DNA of 64,000 bases. It comes from Bacillus_BU sp051233475. Lineage in GTDB: Bacteria; Bacillota; Bacilli; Bacillales; Cytobacillaceae. Both the position numbers and the translations under genes were made by a program. Of this stretch, positions 7,540-16,252 are shown in pieces. The stretch is from NCBI RefSeq assembly GCF_051233475.1, contig NZ_JBKFGH010000038.1:1-64000 (forward strand), written 5' to 3'. The notes beneath the pieces were generated by a model, which was not told the origin of the DNA, ran no database searches, and saw only the letters and a program-made list of their open reading frames with translations. The first letter of the stretch is position 1. Each line of letters opens with the position of its first letter.

Positions 7540-8797
7540 AATAAGATGCCCGCCAAATGACCCAAATACCCGATAATTTGTAAAATAACGGAACTAGTGT
7601 CCTCTAAAGAATTGTGCGGACATAGGATCCGTTATTTTCGTTAAAAACACTAGTTTTATCATTTAAGCGGACACCAGAGCCCTTATTGGATCAATATTCA
7701 TGGGATTTCACCTGAAAATAACCGAATAGCGGAACTTATGTCCGCCAAATTACCTAAATACCCGTTTATGAGTGAAATAACGGAACCAGTGTCCTCTAAA
7801 GAATTGTGCGGACATAAGATCCGTTATTTGCACCGAAAACCCTAGTTTTATTATTTTAGCGGACACCAGAGCCCTTATTGGATCAAAATTCATGGAATAT
7901 CACCTGAAAATAGCCGAATAGCGGATCCTATGTCCGCCAAATTACCAAAATACCCAATAATGAGTGAAATAACGGAACCAGTGTCCTCTAAAGTATTATG
8001 CGGACATAGGATCCGTTATTTGCACCGAAAACCCTAGTTTTATTATTTAAGCGGACACCAGAGCCCTTATTGGATCAAAATTCATGGGATTCTCTGTGAA
8101 AATAGCCGAATAGCGGATCCTATGTCCGTCAAATGACCTAAATACCCAATAATGAGTGAAATAACGGAACCAGTGTCCTCTAAAGAATTGTGCGGACATA
8201 GGATCCGTTATTTGCACCGAAAACCCTAGTTTTATTATTTGAGCGGACACCAGAGCCCTTATTGGATCAAAATTCATGGAATATCACCTGAAAATAGCCG
8301 AATAGCGGATCCTATGTCCGCCAAATTACCAAAATACCCAATAATGAGTGAAATAACGGAACCAGTGTCCTCTAAAGAATTGTGCGGACATAGGATCCGT
8401 TATTTGCACCGAAAACCCTAGTTTTATTATTTGAGCGGACACCAGAGCCCTTATTGGATCAAAATTCATGGAATATCACCTGAAAATAGCCGAATAGCGG
8501 AGCCAATGTCCGCCAAATTACCAAAATACCCAATAATGAGTGAAATAACGGAACCAGTGTCCTCTAAAGAATTGTGCGGACATAGGATCCGTTATTTGCA
8601 CCGAAAACCCTAGTTTTATCATTTAAGCGGACACCAGAGCCCTTATTGGATCAAAATTCATGGAATTTCAACTGAAAATAGCCGAATAGCGGAACTTATG
8701 TCCTCCAAATTACCTAAATACCCAATTATGAGTGAAATAACGGAACCAGTGTCCTCTAAAGAATTGTGCGGACATAGGATCCGTTATTTTCGTTAGA
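7540..8797. repeat. Tandem array of 192-bp palindrome-rich repeats
   Basis: The marker AGCGGACACCAGAGCC recurs at 7666, 7858, 8050, 8242, 8434 and 8626, exactly 192 bp apart, so there are about six units plus a partial leading copy from about 7540. Each unit holds four copies of a ~21-bp motif (GCGGACANNNGNTCCSTTATT) in mixed orientation. GCGGACATAGGATCCG and its exact reverse complement both occur, so long hairpins are possible. No protein is convincingly encoded. From 8798 to 9007 only AT-rich sequence and a small GGCTA hairpin are seen. Confidence 0.9.
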
Positions 8798-9007
8798 CTC
8801 ATTTTTGCTCCCATAAATAACGTAAAATTATTTTTCTAAACGGACAAGTATATCCTAATGATATTGTTTTTAAATTGAGCATAATATGATAAAGCTGTAT
8901 TTTTTCTATTAAACCAGAAGGCTAGCAATATCTTAGCCTTTATAATCAATAGAGTACCCGACTACAATCAAGCACCTGCTTATCCTTGGTTTAATAACGA
9001 TGAAAGG

Positions 9008-9757
9008 GTGAGGGGATTGAGCAAATCCAGGTTGGTAAACTATCTGTTGTTTGGTGTTCTGGGATTAGTTCTTATTTGGATAATCGTTTTAGGGTCGAAA
9101 GAAAACAATTCAACAACGGGTCATATTTCCGCGAAGCAGCTTAACTCAGAAAAGGTATCAAAAAATAAAGTCACAACCGCTGAATTTAAGGGAAATATTT
9201 ATCGGGATCTTGAAACCCATTATTACGTATTTTCCACAACGAAGAAAGGAAAGATTGATGTCACCTGGGGACCGGACACGACGGGATCTGACTTTCTAAT
9301 TGCCAATAAAGACTGGAGTGGAATGTACTACAATGGAGATGTGCTGCCGGCAGGGGATTATATGTTCGTAGTAACCTCAAATCCTGCCGAGACTCCGGAC
9401 GATCCAGCGCTTCTTCGATATCATTTTACCATTAATGGTCTTACCTTTAAGGAGGCGCCAGATCCTACACTTCCTCAATTAGAGATTGAAAGTCCACAGG
9501 AACTCGTGACAAGACTTCCAGCAGGAGAACAAGTGGTTACCTTTAAGGGGAGCTCTGACGGGGTGGAACTCACTTTAGGGACCTTTGGTTTTGAAAATGA
9601 GGTAGTTGAACCTTTAACCAGCCCGTTTGAAAAGACAATCACCTTTAATGAAGCGAGTCCTTACAGCAGTTCCTATCGTATTTCGGCAACAAACCAATCG
9701 GGGAATATGGTCAATCGATACTTTGAGTTCATTTATGAAGGTGGAGTAATGGAGTAA
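9008..9757 (+). CDS. Membrane-anchored extracytoplasmic protein, unknown
   Basis: A 249-residue protein with an N-terminal membrane anchor (residues about 10-27, YLLFGVLGLVLIWIIVLG) and an exported domain of about 215 residues rich in beta-strand patterns. There are no cysteines and no recognised catalytic motif. The start is GTG at 9008; a TTG at 9017 behind AGGGTGAGG is the alternative. It is followed by its own terminator and then by a two-component system, so it might be an envelope sensor partner, but nothing proves the link. Confidence 0.65.
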   Translation: MRGLSKSRLVNYLLFGVLGLVLIWIIVLGSKENNSTTGHISAKQLNSEKVSKNKVTTAEFKGNIYRDLETHYYVFSTTKKGKIDVTWGPDTTGSDFLIANKDWSGMYYNGDVLPAGDYMFVVTSNPAETPDDPALLRYHFTINGLTFKEAPDPTLPQLEIESPQELVTRLPAGEQVVTFKGSSDGVELTLGTFGFENEVVEPLTSPFEKTITFNEASPYSSSYRISATNQSGNMVNRYFEFIYEGGVME

Positions 9758-9776
9758 CGCGGAAGAATAAATAAAA

Positions 9777-9822
9777 AGAAGCCCCCTTGCCTACTTTTAA
9801 TAGTGCAAGGGGTTTTCATTTT
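9777..9822 (+). terminator. Intrinsic terminator
   Basis: CCCCTTGC pairs with GCAAGGGG across a 14-base loop, followed by TTTTCATTTT. It ends the gene at 9008. Confidence 0.8.
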
Positions 9823-9863
9823 ACACTGGCGATTGGAAAGCCAGTTAGACCCAAACCAAATTA

Positions 9864-9924
9864 TTAAGAAATTCTTAAGAATTATCATAAATGAATGTTA
9901 AGATTTCTTGATTACATTTATGAT
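9864..9924. promoter_or_regulatory. Probable response-regulator binding region
   Basis: TTAAGA occurs at 9864, 9875 and 9898, spaced 11 and 23 bp, typical of OmpR-family regulators bound on one DNA face. The first two form the palindrome TTAAGAAATTCTTAA. A 10-bp inverted repeat ATCATAAATG/CATTTATGAT spans 9884-9924. The region lies just upstream of the response regulator gene, suggesting autoregulation. Confidence 0.5.
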
Positions 9925-9956
9925 AGTAAATGATGCAGAGAGAAAGCAGGGTGAAC

Positions 9957-10649
9957 ATGAATCAATATAATGTCCTAGTTGTAGATGATGAAAAAGAAAT
10001 ACGCGATGCAATCGAAATCTATTTAAAAAACGAAGAAATATCCGTTTTAAAGGCTAGTGATGGTATCGAGGCGTTAGAAATATTAAATGAACATCAGATC
10101 CACCTTATTATTTTAGATATTATGATGCCAAGGCTTGATGGCATTTCGGCAACCTATAAAATTCGTGAACAGAAAAACATCCCGATCATCATTTTGAGTG
10201 CCAAAAGTGAGGATACTGATAAAATTTTGGGTCTTCAGGTTGGTGCGGATGACTATGTGACAAAACCGTTTAATCCAATGGAACTGGTTGCTCGGGTGAA
10301 ATCCCAGCTGCGTAGATACGTTATGTTCGGTACATATGAAGGAATAAAAAGGGTAATAGATTTAAGGGGGCTGACCTTAGATACAGAAGCTAAAGAAGTG
10401 GCGGTCCATGGAGAGCCAATCAAGCTAACGCCAATTGAATATAAAATTGTAGAATTGCTGATGACTAATGCGGGCAGAGTTTTTTCTATTGATGAAATCT
10501 ATGAACGGGTTTGGAAGGAGCCATGCTATAACGCCGAGAATACGGTAGCGGTTCACATCCGGAAAATTCGCGAAAAAATTGAAATCGATGCGAAGAATCC
10601 TCGATATTTAAAGGTGGTGTGGGGCATTGGCTACAAAATGGAGAAGTAG
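9957..10649 (+). CDS. OmpR/PhoB-family response regulator
   Basis: A response regulator of about 230 residues. The receiver domain (about 1-120) has the acidic pair in VVDDEKE, the phosphoacceptor Asp54 in LIILDIMMP, a Ser in ILSAKS, and Lys in DDYVTKPF. A winged-helix DNA-binding domain (about 130-230) ends in RYLKVVWGIGYKME. The start is set at the ATG at 9957 behind AGGGTGA; an ATG 27 bases earlier lacks a site. It overlaps the kinase gene by 23 bases, so the two are translationally coupled. The TTAAGA repeats upstream are its likely own binding sites. Confidence 0.92.
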   Translation: MNQYNVLVVDDEKEIRDAIEIYLKNEEISVLKASDGIEALEILNEHQIHLIILDIMMPRLDGISATYKIREQKNIPIIILSAKSEDTDKILGLQVGADDYVTKPFNPMELVARVKSQLRRYVMFGTYEGIKRVIDLRGLTLDTEAKEVAVHGEPIKLTPIEYKIVELLMTNAGRVFSIDEIYERVWKEPCYNAENTVAVHIRKIREKIEIDAKNPRYLKVVWGIGYKMEK

Positions 10650-12846
10650 AATCAAGCTTGCCGTCTGGGCCTTCCTGTTTACGATTGGTTTAAGCGGTCT
10701 ATTGTCGATTATGACCATTAGTGAACAGTACTTTTATCAGGATTATTTTCAAACTCCGGAATTTCAAGCGAAACTAGAGCTATTTGCTTCAAATTTAAGC
10801 AAGTATGAATTAATCGATACAACTGAGAAAGACGCGAAAAACTCAATTGTTGTTACGAATGAAGAAATAGAGGAGCACCGTTACCGTTACGGGAATTTAA
10901 ATGACCAAGTTTCAAATATTAAGGTTCAATATGAATCGAAAATCGAAGAAGCAGTTGCATCCAATAATGAAGGGGTAGCCAATACGTACAGGGCGGAAAG
11001 AGACGCCAAAATCGCGGATATTACCAAGAATTTTGAAAGCGACGAGCATGTCAGAAATAAAATCGTTAAAGAAAAAGAACAAGTAATTGAGGATTTTTTT
11101 AAGAAAAGAGAACGGGTAAGGTCTTTATTTTTACGAGACGAAAAAGTGTATAAGTACTATTTAAAGGATACAACTACTGGAAAAGTGTATACCAATCTAA
11201 AGAAATCTGAACAAGATTCAGTTAATGATTATATGAATAAAAAGAATATGTATTATGTAACCAACTATACCTTTTCAAGGGATTATCTTATTGAAAATCA
11301 TTTATCAGGCTATCAAGACATAGCGATGACGTTACTGCCAGAAAAAACCGGGAACTTTGAAGGTCAAATAGGTTTGCCTAAAAATGTTTCATCGTCTAGT
11401 TTAGTGATGAAAGAGTATCAAAAATATAAAAAAATACAAATCGTGATGATATTGTTTACAATCGTCAGTATTACCTCGCTTATTGGCTCGTTAGTGTATG
11501 TAAAAAAATCAAGGATTCTTCCTGAAGAAATCAGTACATGGCAGCCATATTATAACAGGCTCCCGATAGACGTGAGGGTGTTGTTACTTGGTTTTTCCTT
11601 GTTCTCGGCTGTTCTTTACTTGTTCATGGCGAACGATCAATTCTATTTTATTTTGGAGAATCCGGTTCGGAGTGGAATGGAGCTGGTTACGGATCTTGTA
11701 ATTTCTTCAATTTTTTGGATACTTGCCTTTATTCAGGGGAAGTTCTTGTTCCCGGTATTTAAAGATTGGCACAGGGTAGAAGTAGAATATAAGCTGAGCC
11801 TCCTTTCAAGAGCCTGGAACAGTGTTCAGGATGCATTTCTTATCCAGAAAATAGGAGTTCAATTTGTGATTTTGTATGGATTAGTATTTTCGTTTAGCTT
11901 TTTCTTAGCTGCACTAACAGGAGCATGGGGATTGCTGCCGCTCCATTATTTCTTGCTTCAACTTGCGTTTGTTGGTCTCCCTATCTTTGTGATCCACCTG
12001 AAAAGAACAGGATATTTTAACAAAATCGTTCTGAAAACGAGCGAAATAGCCAGCGGGAAGCTTGGTCCTGACCTGCCGGTAAAGGGGAAGTCGACATATG
12101 CAACACTCGCAGCCAATATCAACCGTTTAAAGCAGGGGGTTAAAACGTCACAGAACGAACAAGCAAAGAGTGAGCGGTTGAAGACAGAGCTGATAACCAA
12201 TGTTAGCCATGACCTGCGCACGCCGCTAACTTCGATCATTAATTATACTGAACTACTTAAGAATGGGGAGCTAACCCCAGAAGATCGAGCGGCTTATCTT
12301 GAAGTGATTGATCGGAAATCAAAGCGCTTAAAGGTGTTAATTGATGATTTGTTTGAGGTTTCAAAAATGGCGAGCGGAAATATGGAATTGTCATTGGAAA
12401 AAGTCGATATAGTCCAGCTGTTGCAGCAGACGTTAGCGGAATTTGATGAAGCGATTAACCATTCTACTTTGCAATTCCGAGTGACACACAGTGAGAAACC
12501 GATCTATGCGGTAGTGGATGGTCAAAAGCTATGGCGCGTATTTGATAATTTAATTGGAAATATTCTTAAATATTCCTTGGAATATACCCGCGTTTTCATT
12601 ACTGTTTCCAAAAAGAATGACAAAGTGGAAATTACCTTTAAAAACATTTCGAGGTTTGAGCTTGGTGAAAATAGTGATGAGCTTTTTGAACGGTTCAAAC
12701 GAGGAGATACATCACGGCATACGGAGGGATCTGGTCTTGGTTTAGCGATTGCTAAATCAATCGTTGATCTTCATGACGGAAGTCTTGATATTGAGATCGA
12801 TGGAGATTTGTTTAAGGTTCGTATTTCTTTGAACTTAGTTGAATAA
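10627..12846 (+). CDS. Multipass sensor histidine kinase
   Basis: A 739-residue kinase. An N-terminal membrane helix (about 11-30) is followed by an extracytoplasmic stretch of about 240 residues rich in Lys/Glu with coiled-coil character. Several further membrane helices lie between about 270 and 460, then HisKA with the phospho-His near 528 (NVSHDLRTPLTSI), an N box (NLIGNILKYS) near 640 and a G box (GSGLGLAIAKS) near 700. The architecture resembles VanS/YclK-like kinases with an enlarged membrane module. The start is a TTG inside the response-regulator gene. The signal is unknown. Confidence 0.88.
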   Translation: MATKWRSRIKLAVWAFLFTIGLSGLLSIMTISEQYFYQDYFQTPEFQAKLELFASNLSKYELIDTTEKDAKNSIVVTNEEIEEHRYRYGNLNDQVSNIKVQYESKIEEAVASNNEGVANTYRAERDAKIADITKNFESDEHVRNKIVKEKEQVIEDFFKKRERVRSLFLRDEKVYKYYLKDTTTGKVYTNLKKSEQDSVNDYMNKKNMYYVTNYTFSRDYLIENHLSGYQDIAMTLLPEKTGNFEGQIGLPKNVSSSSLVMKEYQKYKKIQIVMILFTIVSITSLIGSLVYVKKSRILPEEISTWQPYYNRLPIDVRVLLLGFSLFSAVLYLFMANDQFYFILENPVRSGMELVTDLVISSIFWILAFIQGKFLFPVFKDWHRVEVEYKLSLLSRAWNSVQDAFLIQKIGVQFVILYGLVFSFSFFLAALTGAWGLLPLHYFLLQLAFVGLPIFVIHLKRTGYFNKIVLKTSEIASGKLGPDLPVKGKSTYATLAANINRLKQGVKTSQNEQAKSERLKTELITNVSHDLRTPLTSIINYTELLKNGELTPEDRAAYLEVIDRKSKRLKVLIDDLFEVSKMASGNMELSLEKVDIVQLLQQTLAEFDEAINHSTLQFRVTHSEKPIYAVVDGQKLWRVFDNLIGNILKYSLEYTRVFITVSKKNDKVEITFKNISRFELGENSDELFERFKRGDTSRHTEGSGLGLAIAKSIVDLHDGSLDIEIDGDLFKVRISLNLVE

Positions 12847-12861
12847 ATACTTTTTGTTTGG

Positions 12862-12905
12862 AGGCAGCCCCAAGTGTTATGTATCATTTAGGGGCTGTCT
12901 TTTAT
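12862..12905. terminator. Intrinsic terminator, likely shared
   Basis: GGCAGCCCC pairs with GGGGCTGTC around a 19-base loop, followed by TTTTATT on the plus strand. It ends the two-component operon and may also serve the convergent small gene at 12908. Confidence 0.8.
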
Positions 12906-12907
12906 TG

Positions 12908-13048
12908 TTAATATTCTATTTCATCATAATCCTTGGGCTGCGGTACAGGTTGTCCTGTTTTTTCATTATAGGAGATATTTTCAATCGGTCCCCATTCATC
13001 CGTAAATGGCTGGTTTTTGTTGGGTTCATTTTTAGGTTCCTTTTTCAT
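12908..13048 (-). CDS. Small acidic hypothetical protein, 46 aa
   Basis: Encodes MKKEPKNEPNKNQPFTDEWG and then ends KPKDYDEIEY-like (QPVPQPKDYDEIEY). It is hydrophilic and acidic, rich in Pro, Asn and Glu, with no cysteine. The site AAGGGGGTG lies 5 bases before the ATG, which is strong support for a real gene despite its length. It converges on the two-component operon. Family and role are not recognised. The plus-strand frame here has a low-complexity hydrophobic translation and is judged a shadow. Confidence 0.65.
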   Translation of the reverse strand: MKKEPKNEPNKNQPFTDEWGPIENISYNEKTGQPVPQPKDYDEIEY

Positions 13049-13189
13049 TTCAGCACCCCCTTTTGGAAAAAGTGTACTTGGTTAGTATGTACCATTTTTG
13101 CTTGCACACACCATTTATAAAATGCAAGATTCATTTAATAGGAAAGGACTATTCTCGGCAGTCCTATAATAGAATAGGCAAGTGGTTTA

Positions 13190-13216
13190 AATAAAAATAG
13201 TGCGTTGATTCGCACT
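13190..13216 (-). terminator. Intrinsic terminator of the 13215-13361 gene
   Basis: On the minus strand AGTGCG-AATCA-CGCACT is followed by ATTTTTATTT. It overlaps the stop codon. Confidence 0.75.
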
Positions 13217-13361
13217 ATGTTAACTTCGTTATTTCATGATCTGTAACCAATAATACAGATCTAAGGGTATCTTCTTTCATAATTTCATATCGTCCGTTTT
13301 GATAATCAAAAATAATTTTATAAACGTTTCCAGAGTAAAGAACTTTGTCATTAATCGCCAT
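13215..13361 (-). CDS. Small protein, 48 aa, paralogue of 22329-22472
   Basis: Encodes MAINDKVLYSGNVYKIIFDY followed by QNGRYEIM and LLVTDHEITKL. A strong AGGAGGAGG-type site lies 6 bases before the ATG. It aligns end to end with the 47-residue product at 22329 (shared ND KVL-SG-V-K--FDY-NG-YEIM and LLVT-EI-K). The pattern of short beta strands suggests a small barrel, but the family is not recognised. Two copies in one window argue for a real, conserved Bacillaceae protein. Confidence 0.75.
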   Translation of the reverse strand: MAINDKVLYSGNVYKIIFDYQNGRYEIMKEDTLRSVLLVTDHEITKLT

Positions 13362-13452
13362 TTTTCCTCCTCCTTTGACTTAATTTTACAATAGGATTGT
13401 TAAATAAATTTTAAGGAGAAGTTGATTATTGTAAATTTTAAAAAATGGGGCT

Positions 13453-13580
13453 GTTGATTTCCGCTCCAGGTGCTCCCTTTCCGCGGGGGAGTCCGGGAGC
13501 CTCCTCGGCGCCATAGCGCCTGTGGGGTCTCCCAAGACACCTTCTCCCGCAGGAGTCTCGCACCTTCCTCTCCAATCAAC
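13453..13580. repeat. GC-rich palindromic interspersed repeat (~128 bp)
   Basis: An imperfect inverted repeat bounded by GTTGATT and AATCAAC. Internal arms such as CCGCGGGGGAG/CTCCCGCAGGAG make it much more GC-rich than its surroundings. Elements with this general look (GTTGATT-CCGCTCCAGG...) are known to me as dispersed repeats of Bacillaceae genomes. Only one copy occurs here. Translations across it are not credible genes. The flanks 13362-13452 and 13581-13713 show no other feature. Confidence 0.7.
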
Positions 13581-13713
13581 AGAGTTTTCAAAAATCAACA
13601 TTGTTCTTTAACACAGCCCAAAAATAAAATCCGCCCTCAAATATTTCATATTCAATACTTGACTTCTGCCTCATTTCCAAAGATGATTGTGTTTATGAAA
13701 GGGTGAAGTATAA

Positions 13714-14988
13714 ATGGAAATGTCTCAAAATCAAGGATCTCCACAGAATTCAGGGCAACCTTCAGGCAGTATTTTTGCCAATAAAATCGTCCTTGCAATT
13801 ATGACCTCCAACTTTTTATTGCAGTTGGGGATTTGGGTAAGGAATTTTGCTATTCTTTTGTATATCACGGATATAACGAACAATGATCCCTTATATGTAT
13901 CATTAATTTCAGTAGCAGAATTTGCACCAATTTTTATTTTTTCATTTATAGGCGGGACTTTTGCTGACAGGTGGAAACCAAAGCTTACGATGGTCTGGTG
14001 TGATATTTTGTCCGGGATCTCCGTATTCGCCGTCCTTTTAACGCTCATTTATGGTTCATGGCATGCCATCTTTTTTGCCACTCTGCTTTCAGCGATTTTA
14101 TCTCAGTTTTCCATGCCTTCTGCAATGCGCTTATTTAAACGGCACGTACCAGGGGAACAGCTTCAGACAGTAATGGCTATGTTCCAATCGTTAATGGCCA
14201 TCTTTATGGTCATTGGTCCGATGATTGGAACATTTGTGTATCAAAAATATGGTATCAATGTATCGATTGCTGTAATGGGTATCATGTTCTTTCTGTCAGC
14301 TTTTGTTTTAACAAAGCTTCCTAAGGATCTTGAAAAGGAAGAGAACGGGGAAAATAACTTTAAGAAGGAGCTTGTTGATGGCTTCCGCTACGTGATGTCA
14401 AAAACGGTCCTGAAGGTGATGGGCGGCATGTTTGCTGTTTGCGGTTTAGCGGTTGGTCTGATTCAGCCATTAGGGATTTTTATTGCCATTGAAAACCTTG
14501 GTATGACGAAAGAGTTTCTGCAGTGGCTATTAATGGCAAATGGAATAGGCATGCTTGTTGGTGGTGGTTTTGTCATGGCCATCTCGAGAAAAGTCACCCC
14601 GCAAAAACTTTTGGCAATCGGGATTCTCGCCAGTATGATTGCCACAATCGGGATAGGGTGGTCTACTAGTGCAGTTATTACGATTCTCTTGCAAGTCTTT
14701 AACGGGTTGTTCTTCCCATGTATTCATATTGGAATTAACACATTGATTCTTGGAAATACAGATGAATCCTTTGTTGGGCGTGTGAATGGTGTCCTTAATC
14801 CAATGTTTATGGGGATGATGGTGGTTGGAATGTCCCTTTCAGGAGTCTTGAAAACCCCAATGACCTTATTCGGAGTATATTTACTATCAGGTTCTCTCTT
14901 TTTGATCGGAATTTTACTATTAATTCCGTTGTTCAAAATGAAGGGCGAAGAGATAAGTGGAAGCCCTGCCTTTGAAACAAGTGAATAA
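13714..14988 (+). CDS. MFS transporter (MFS_3/enterobactin-exporter-like)
   Basis: A 424-residue major facilitator with about 12 predicted membrane helices, a loop GGTFADRWKPK between helices 2 and 3 (family motif A position), and a long central cytoplasmic loop (KLPKDLEKEENGENN). It resembles the MFS_3 group of drug or siderophore exporters; the substrate is not known. The N-terminus is a polar, Gln/Ser/Gly-rich tail of about 25 residues. AAAGGGTGA lies 7 bases before the ATG. The downstream oxidoreductase begins 24 bases after its stop, so the two may be cotranscribed. Confidence 0.85.
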   Translation: MEMSQNQGSPQNSGQPSGSIFANKIVLAIMTSNFLLQLGIWVRNFAILLYITDITNNDPLYVSLISVAEFAPIFIFSFIGGTFADRWKPKLTMVWCDILSGISVFAVLLTLIYGSWHAIFFATLLSAILSQFSMPSAMRLFKRHVPGEQLQTVMAMFQSLMAIFMVIGPMIGTFVYQKYGINVSIAVMGIMFFLSAFVLTKLPKDLEKEENGENNFKKELVDGFRYVMSKTVLKVMGGMFAVCGLAVGLIQPLGIFIAIENLGMTKEFLQWLLMANGIGMLVGGGFVMAISRKVTPQKLLAIGILASMIATIGIGWSTSAVITILLQVFNGLFFPCIHIGINTLILGNTDESFVGRVNGVLNPMFMGMMVVGMSLSGVLKTPMTLFGVYLLSGSLFLIGILLLIPLFKMKGEEISGSPAFETSE

Positions 14989-15012
14989 CTATTTTTTACT
15001 GAGGAGAATACA

Positions 15013-15912
15013 ATGAAAATTATTATTGCTGGCGGTTCGGGTTTTATCGGGCAAAAGTTAACCAATATTCTCCTCGGTGCCGGACATCAAGTTGTTATTT
15101 TAACAAGACAAAAGAAGCGCGCTGAGGGGAATCTTTCCTATGTTAGGTGGCTAGTTGAGGGTTCCAATCCAGAACATGAAATCGAAAGTGCAGATGCAGT
15201 CATTAATTTAGCAGGTGTTTCCATCAACGATGGACGATGGACGGCGACGCATCAGAAACAAATTTATGAAAGCCGAATGACTGCAACAGAAGAGCTATTA
15301 AGAATTGTTACAGCACTCCCAGAAAAGCCTTCTGTCTTCATAAATGCAAGTGCAATCGGAATTTATCCTTCATCTGTAGAAGCTATGTATACAGAAAAGT
15401 CATTGGAAAAAGCAAATGATTTTCTTGGCCAAACGGTCACTGATTGGGAACATAAAGCAGCTGGTGTTGAGAAGCTTGGCATCCGGGCTGTTTTTATGAG
15501 GTTTGGTGTCGTGTTAGGGAATGAAGGCGGAGCTCTTCCACTCATGGTTCTGCCATACAAATTGTTCGCTGGCGGGACAATTGGGTCTGGTAAACAGTGG
15601 GTATCTTGGGTACATGTGAACGATACAGTGAGGGCGATCGTATTTGCGCTTGAAAACGACAAGCTGCAAGGTCCGGTCAATGTAACCGCTCCTACTCCTA
15701 AAAGGATGAAGGAGTTTGGTAAGACGATTGGAACTGTATTAAATCGCCCACATTGGTTACCTGTGCCAGGATTTGCGATGAAATGGGCCCTTGGAAAAAA
15801 GAGTGCACTCGTTCTCGAAGGACAATATGTCAAACCAGAAGTATTATTGGAAAACGGGTTTGAATTCTTGTTTCCTTCACTCGAATCGGCATTGGCTGAT
15901 TTGCTTTTATAA
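15013..15912 (+). CDS. TIGR01777 family NAD(P)-dependent epimerase-like protein (YfhF/SulA-type)
   Basis: A 299-residue extended short-chain dehydrogenase/reductase. The N-terminal nucleotide-binding motif is IIAGGSGFIGQKL. Family-typical segments are VINLAGVSINDGRW, INASAIGIYP and a C-terminal DUF1731 domain (GFAMKWALGKKSALVLEGQ). No biochemical reaction is established for the family. Proteins of this type accompany cell-division or envelope genes in some genomes, but no such genes are adjacent here. GAGGAG lies 8 bases before the ATG. Confidence 0.85.
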   Translation: MKIIIAGGSGFIGQKLTNILLGAGHQVVILTRQKKRAEGNLSYVRWLVEGSNPEHEIESADAVINLAGVSINDGRWTATHQKQIYESRMTATEELLRIVTALPEKPSVFINASAIGIYPSSVEAMYTEKSLEKANDFLGQTVTDWEHKAAGVEKLGIRAVFMRFGVVLGNEGGALPLMVLPYKLFAGGTIGSGKQWVSWVHVNDTVRAIVFALENDKLQGPVNVTAPTPKRMKEFGKTIGTVLNRPHWLPVPGFAMKWALGKKSALVLEGQYVKPEVLLENGFEFLFPSLESALADLLL

Positions 15913-15942
15913 ATCGGTTGCTTTTAGGATTATCGATGTATG

Positions 15943-15979
15943 AAAAAATGGCGTTTTAGTTTTTAACGTCATTTTTTTT
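15943..15979 (+). terminator. Intrinsic terminator
   Basis: AAAAAATGGCGTT pairs (one G-T) with AACGTCATTTTTT, followed by a T run. It ends the MFS/TIGR01777 unit. Confidence 0.75.
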
Positions 15980-16040
15980 GTGCAAAGAACTCCAATGCGA
16001 TGCAGCAATATGGGGAGCGTTTTTTTAATTATTGTGAAAT

Positions 16041-16081
16041 TAAAAATAGTGATAAATTTCATTAAAATTTAAAAATAGTGA
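16041..16081 (+). promoter_or_regulatory. Direct repeats upstream of adhE
   Basis: The 12-mer TAAAAATAGTGA occurs at 16041-16052 and again at 16070-16081, 29 bp apart, in the adhE leader. Such spaced copies fit a regulator site. TTGTGAAATT just upstream resembles a half-site of Rex or Fnr, which control fermentation genes in this group, but no full consensus is present. Confidence 0.4.
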
Positions 16082-16170
16082 CATTTGTTATATTTTAATA
16101 ATAATAAACATGCTATTCTTAGTTCATAAGTGAACAAAGGGGGGACAAAGTACTGATTTACGAGTAAAAT

Positions 16171-16184
16171 TGAAACCGTTTTCA
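16171..16184 (+). promoter_or_regulatory. CcpA catabolite-responsive element (cre)
   Basis: TGAAACCGTTTTCA matches the B. subtilis cre consensus TGWAANCGNTNWCA at every position. It lies 69 bases before the adhE start, probably downstream of the promoter, which is a typical position for catabolite repression. Confidence 0.8.
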
Positions 16185-16252
16185 CCTTCAGCAAGAAAGA
16201 TATACTCAAAAAGCATTTGAAGAATTATTTCGACAAAATGGGGGGTACTATC

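Noticed and set aside
8047..8613. Three 60-76-residue ORFs inside the 192-bp array
   Set aside because: They are repeated translations of the same palindromic DNA, with no ribosome binding sites.
12839..13120. 93-residue plus-strand hydrophobic ORF after the histidine kinase
   Set aside because: It begins within the kinase stop region, crosses the terminator and is opposite a better-supported small minus-strand gene.
13386..13706. ORFs on both strands across the GC-rich repeat
   Set aside because: Coding potential comes from the repeat's composition; no start signals or protein family.
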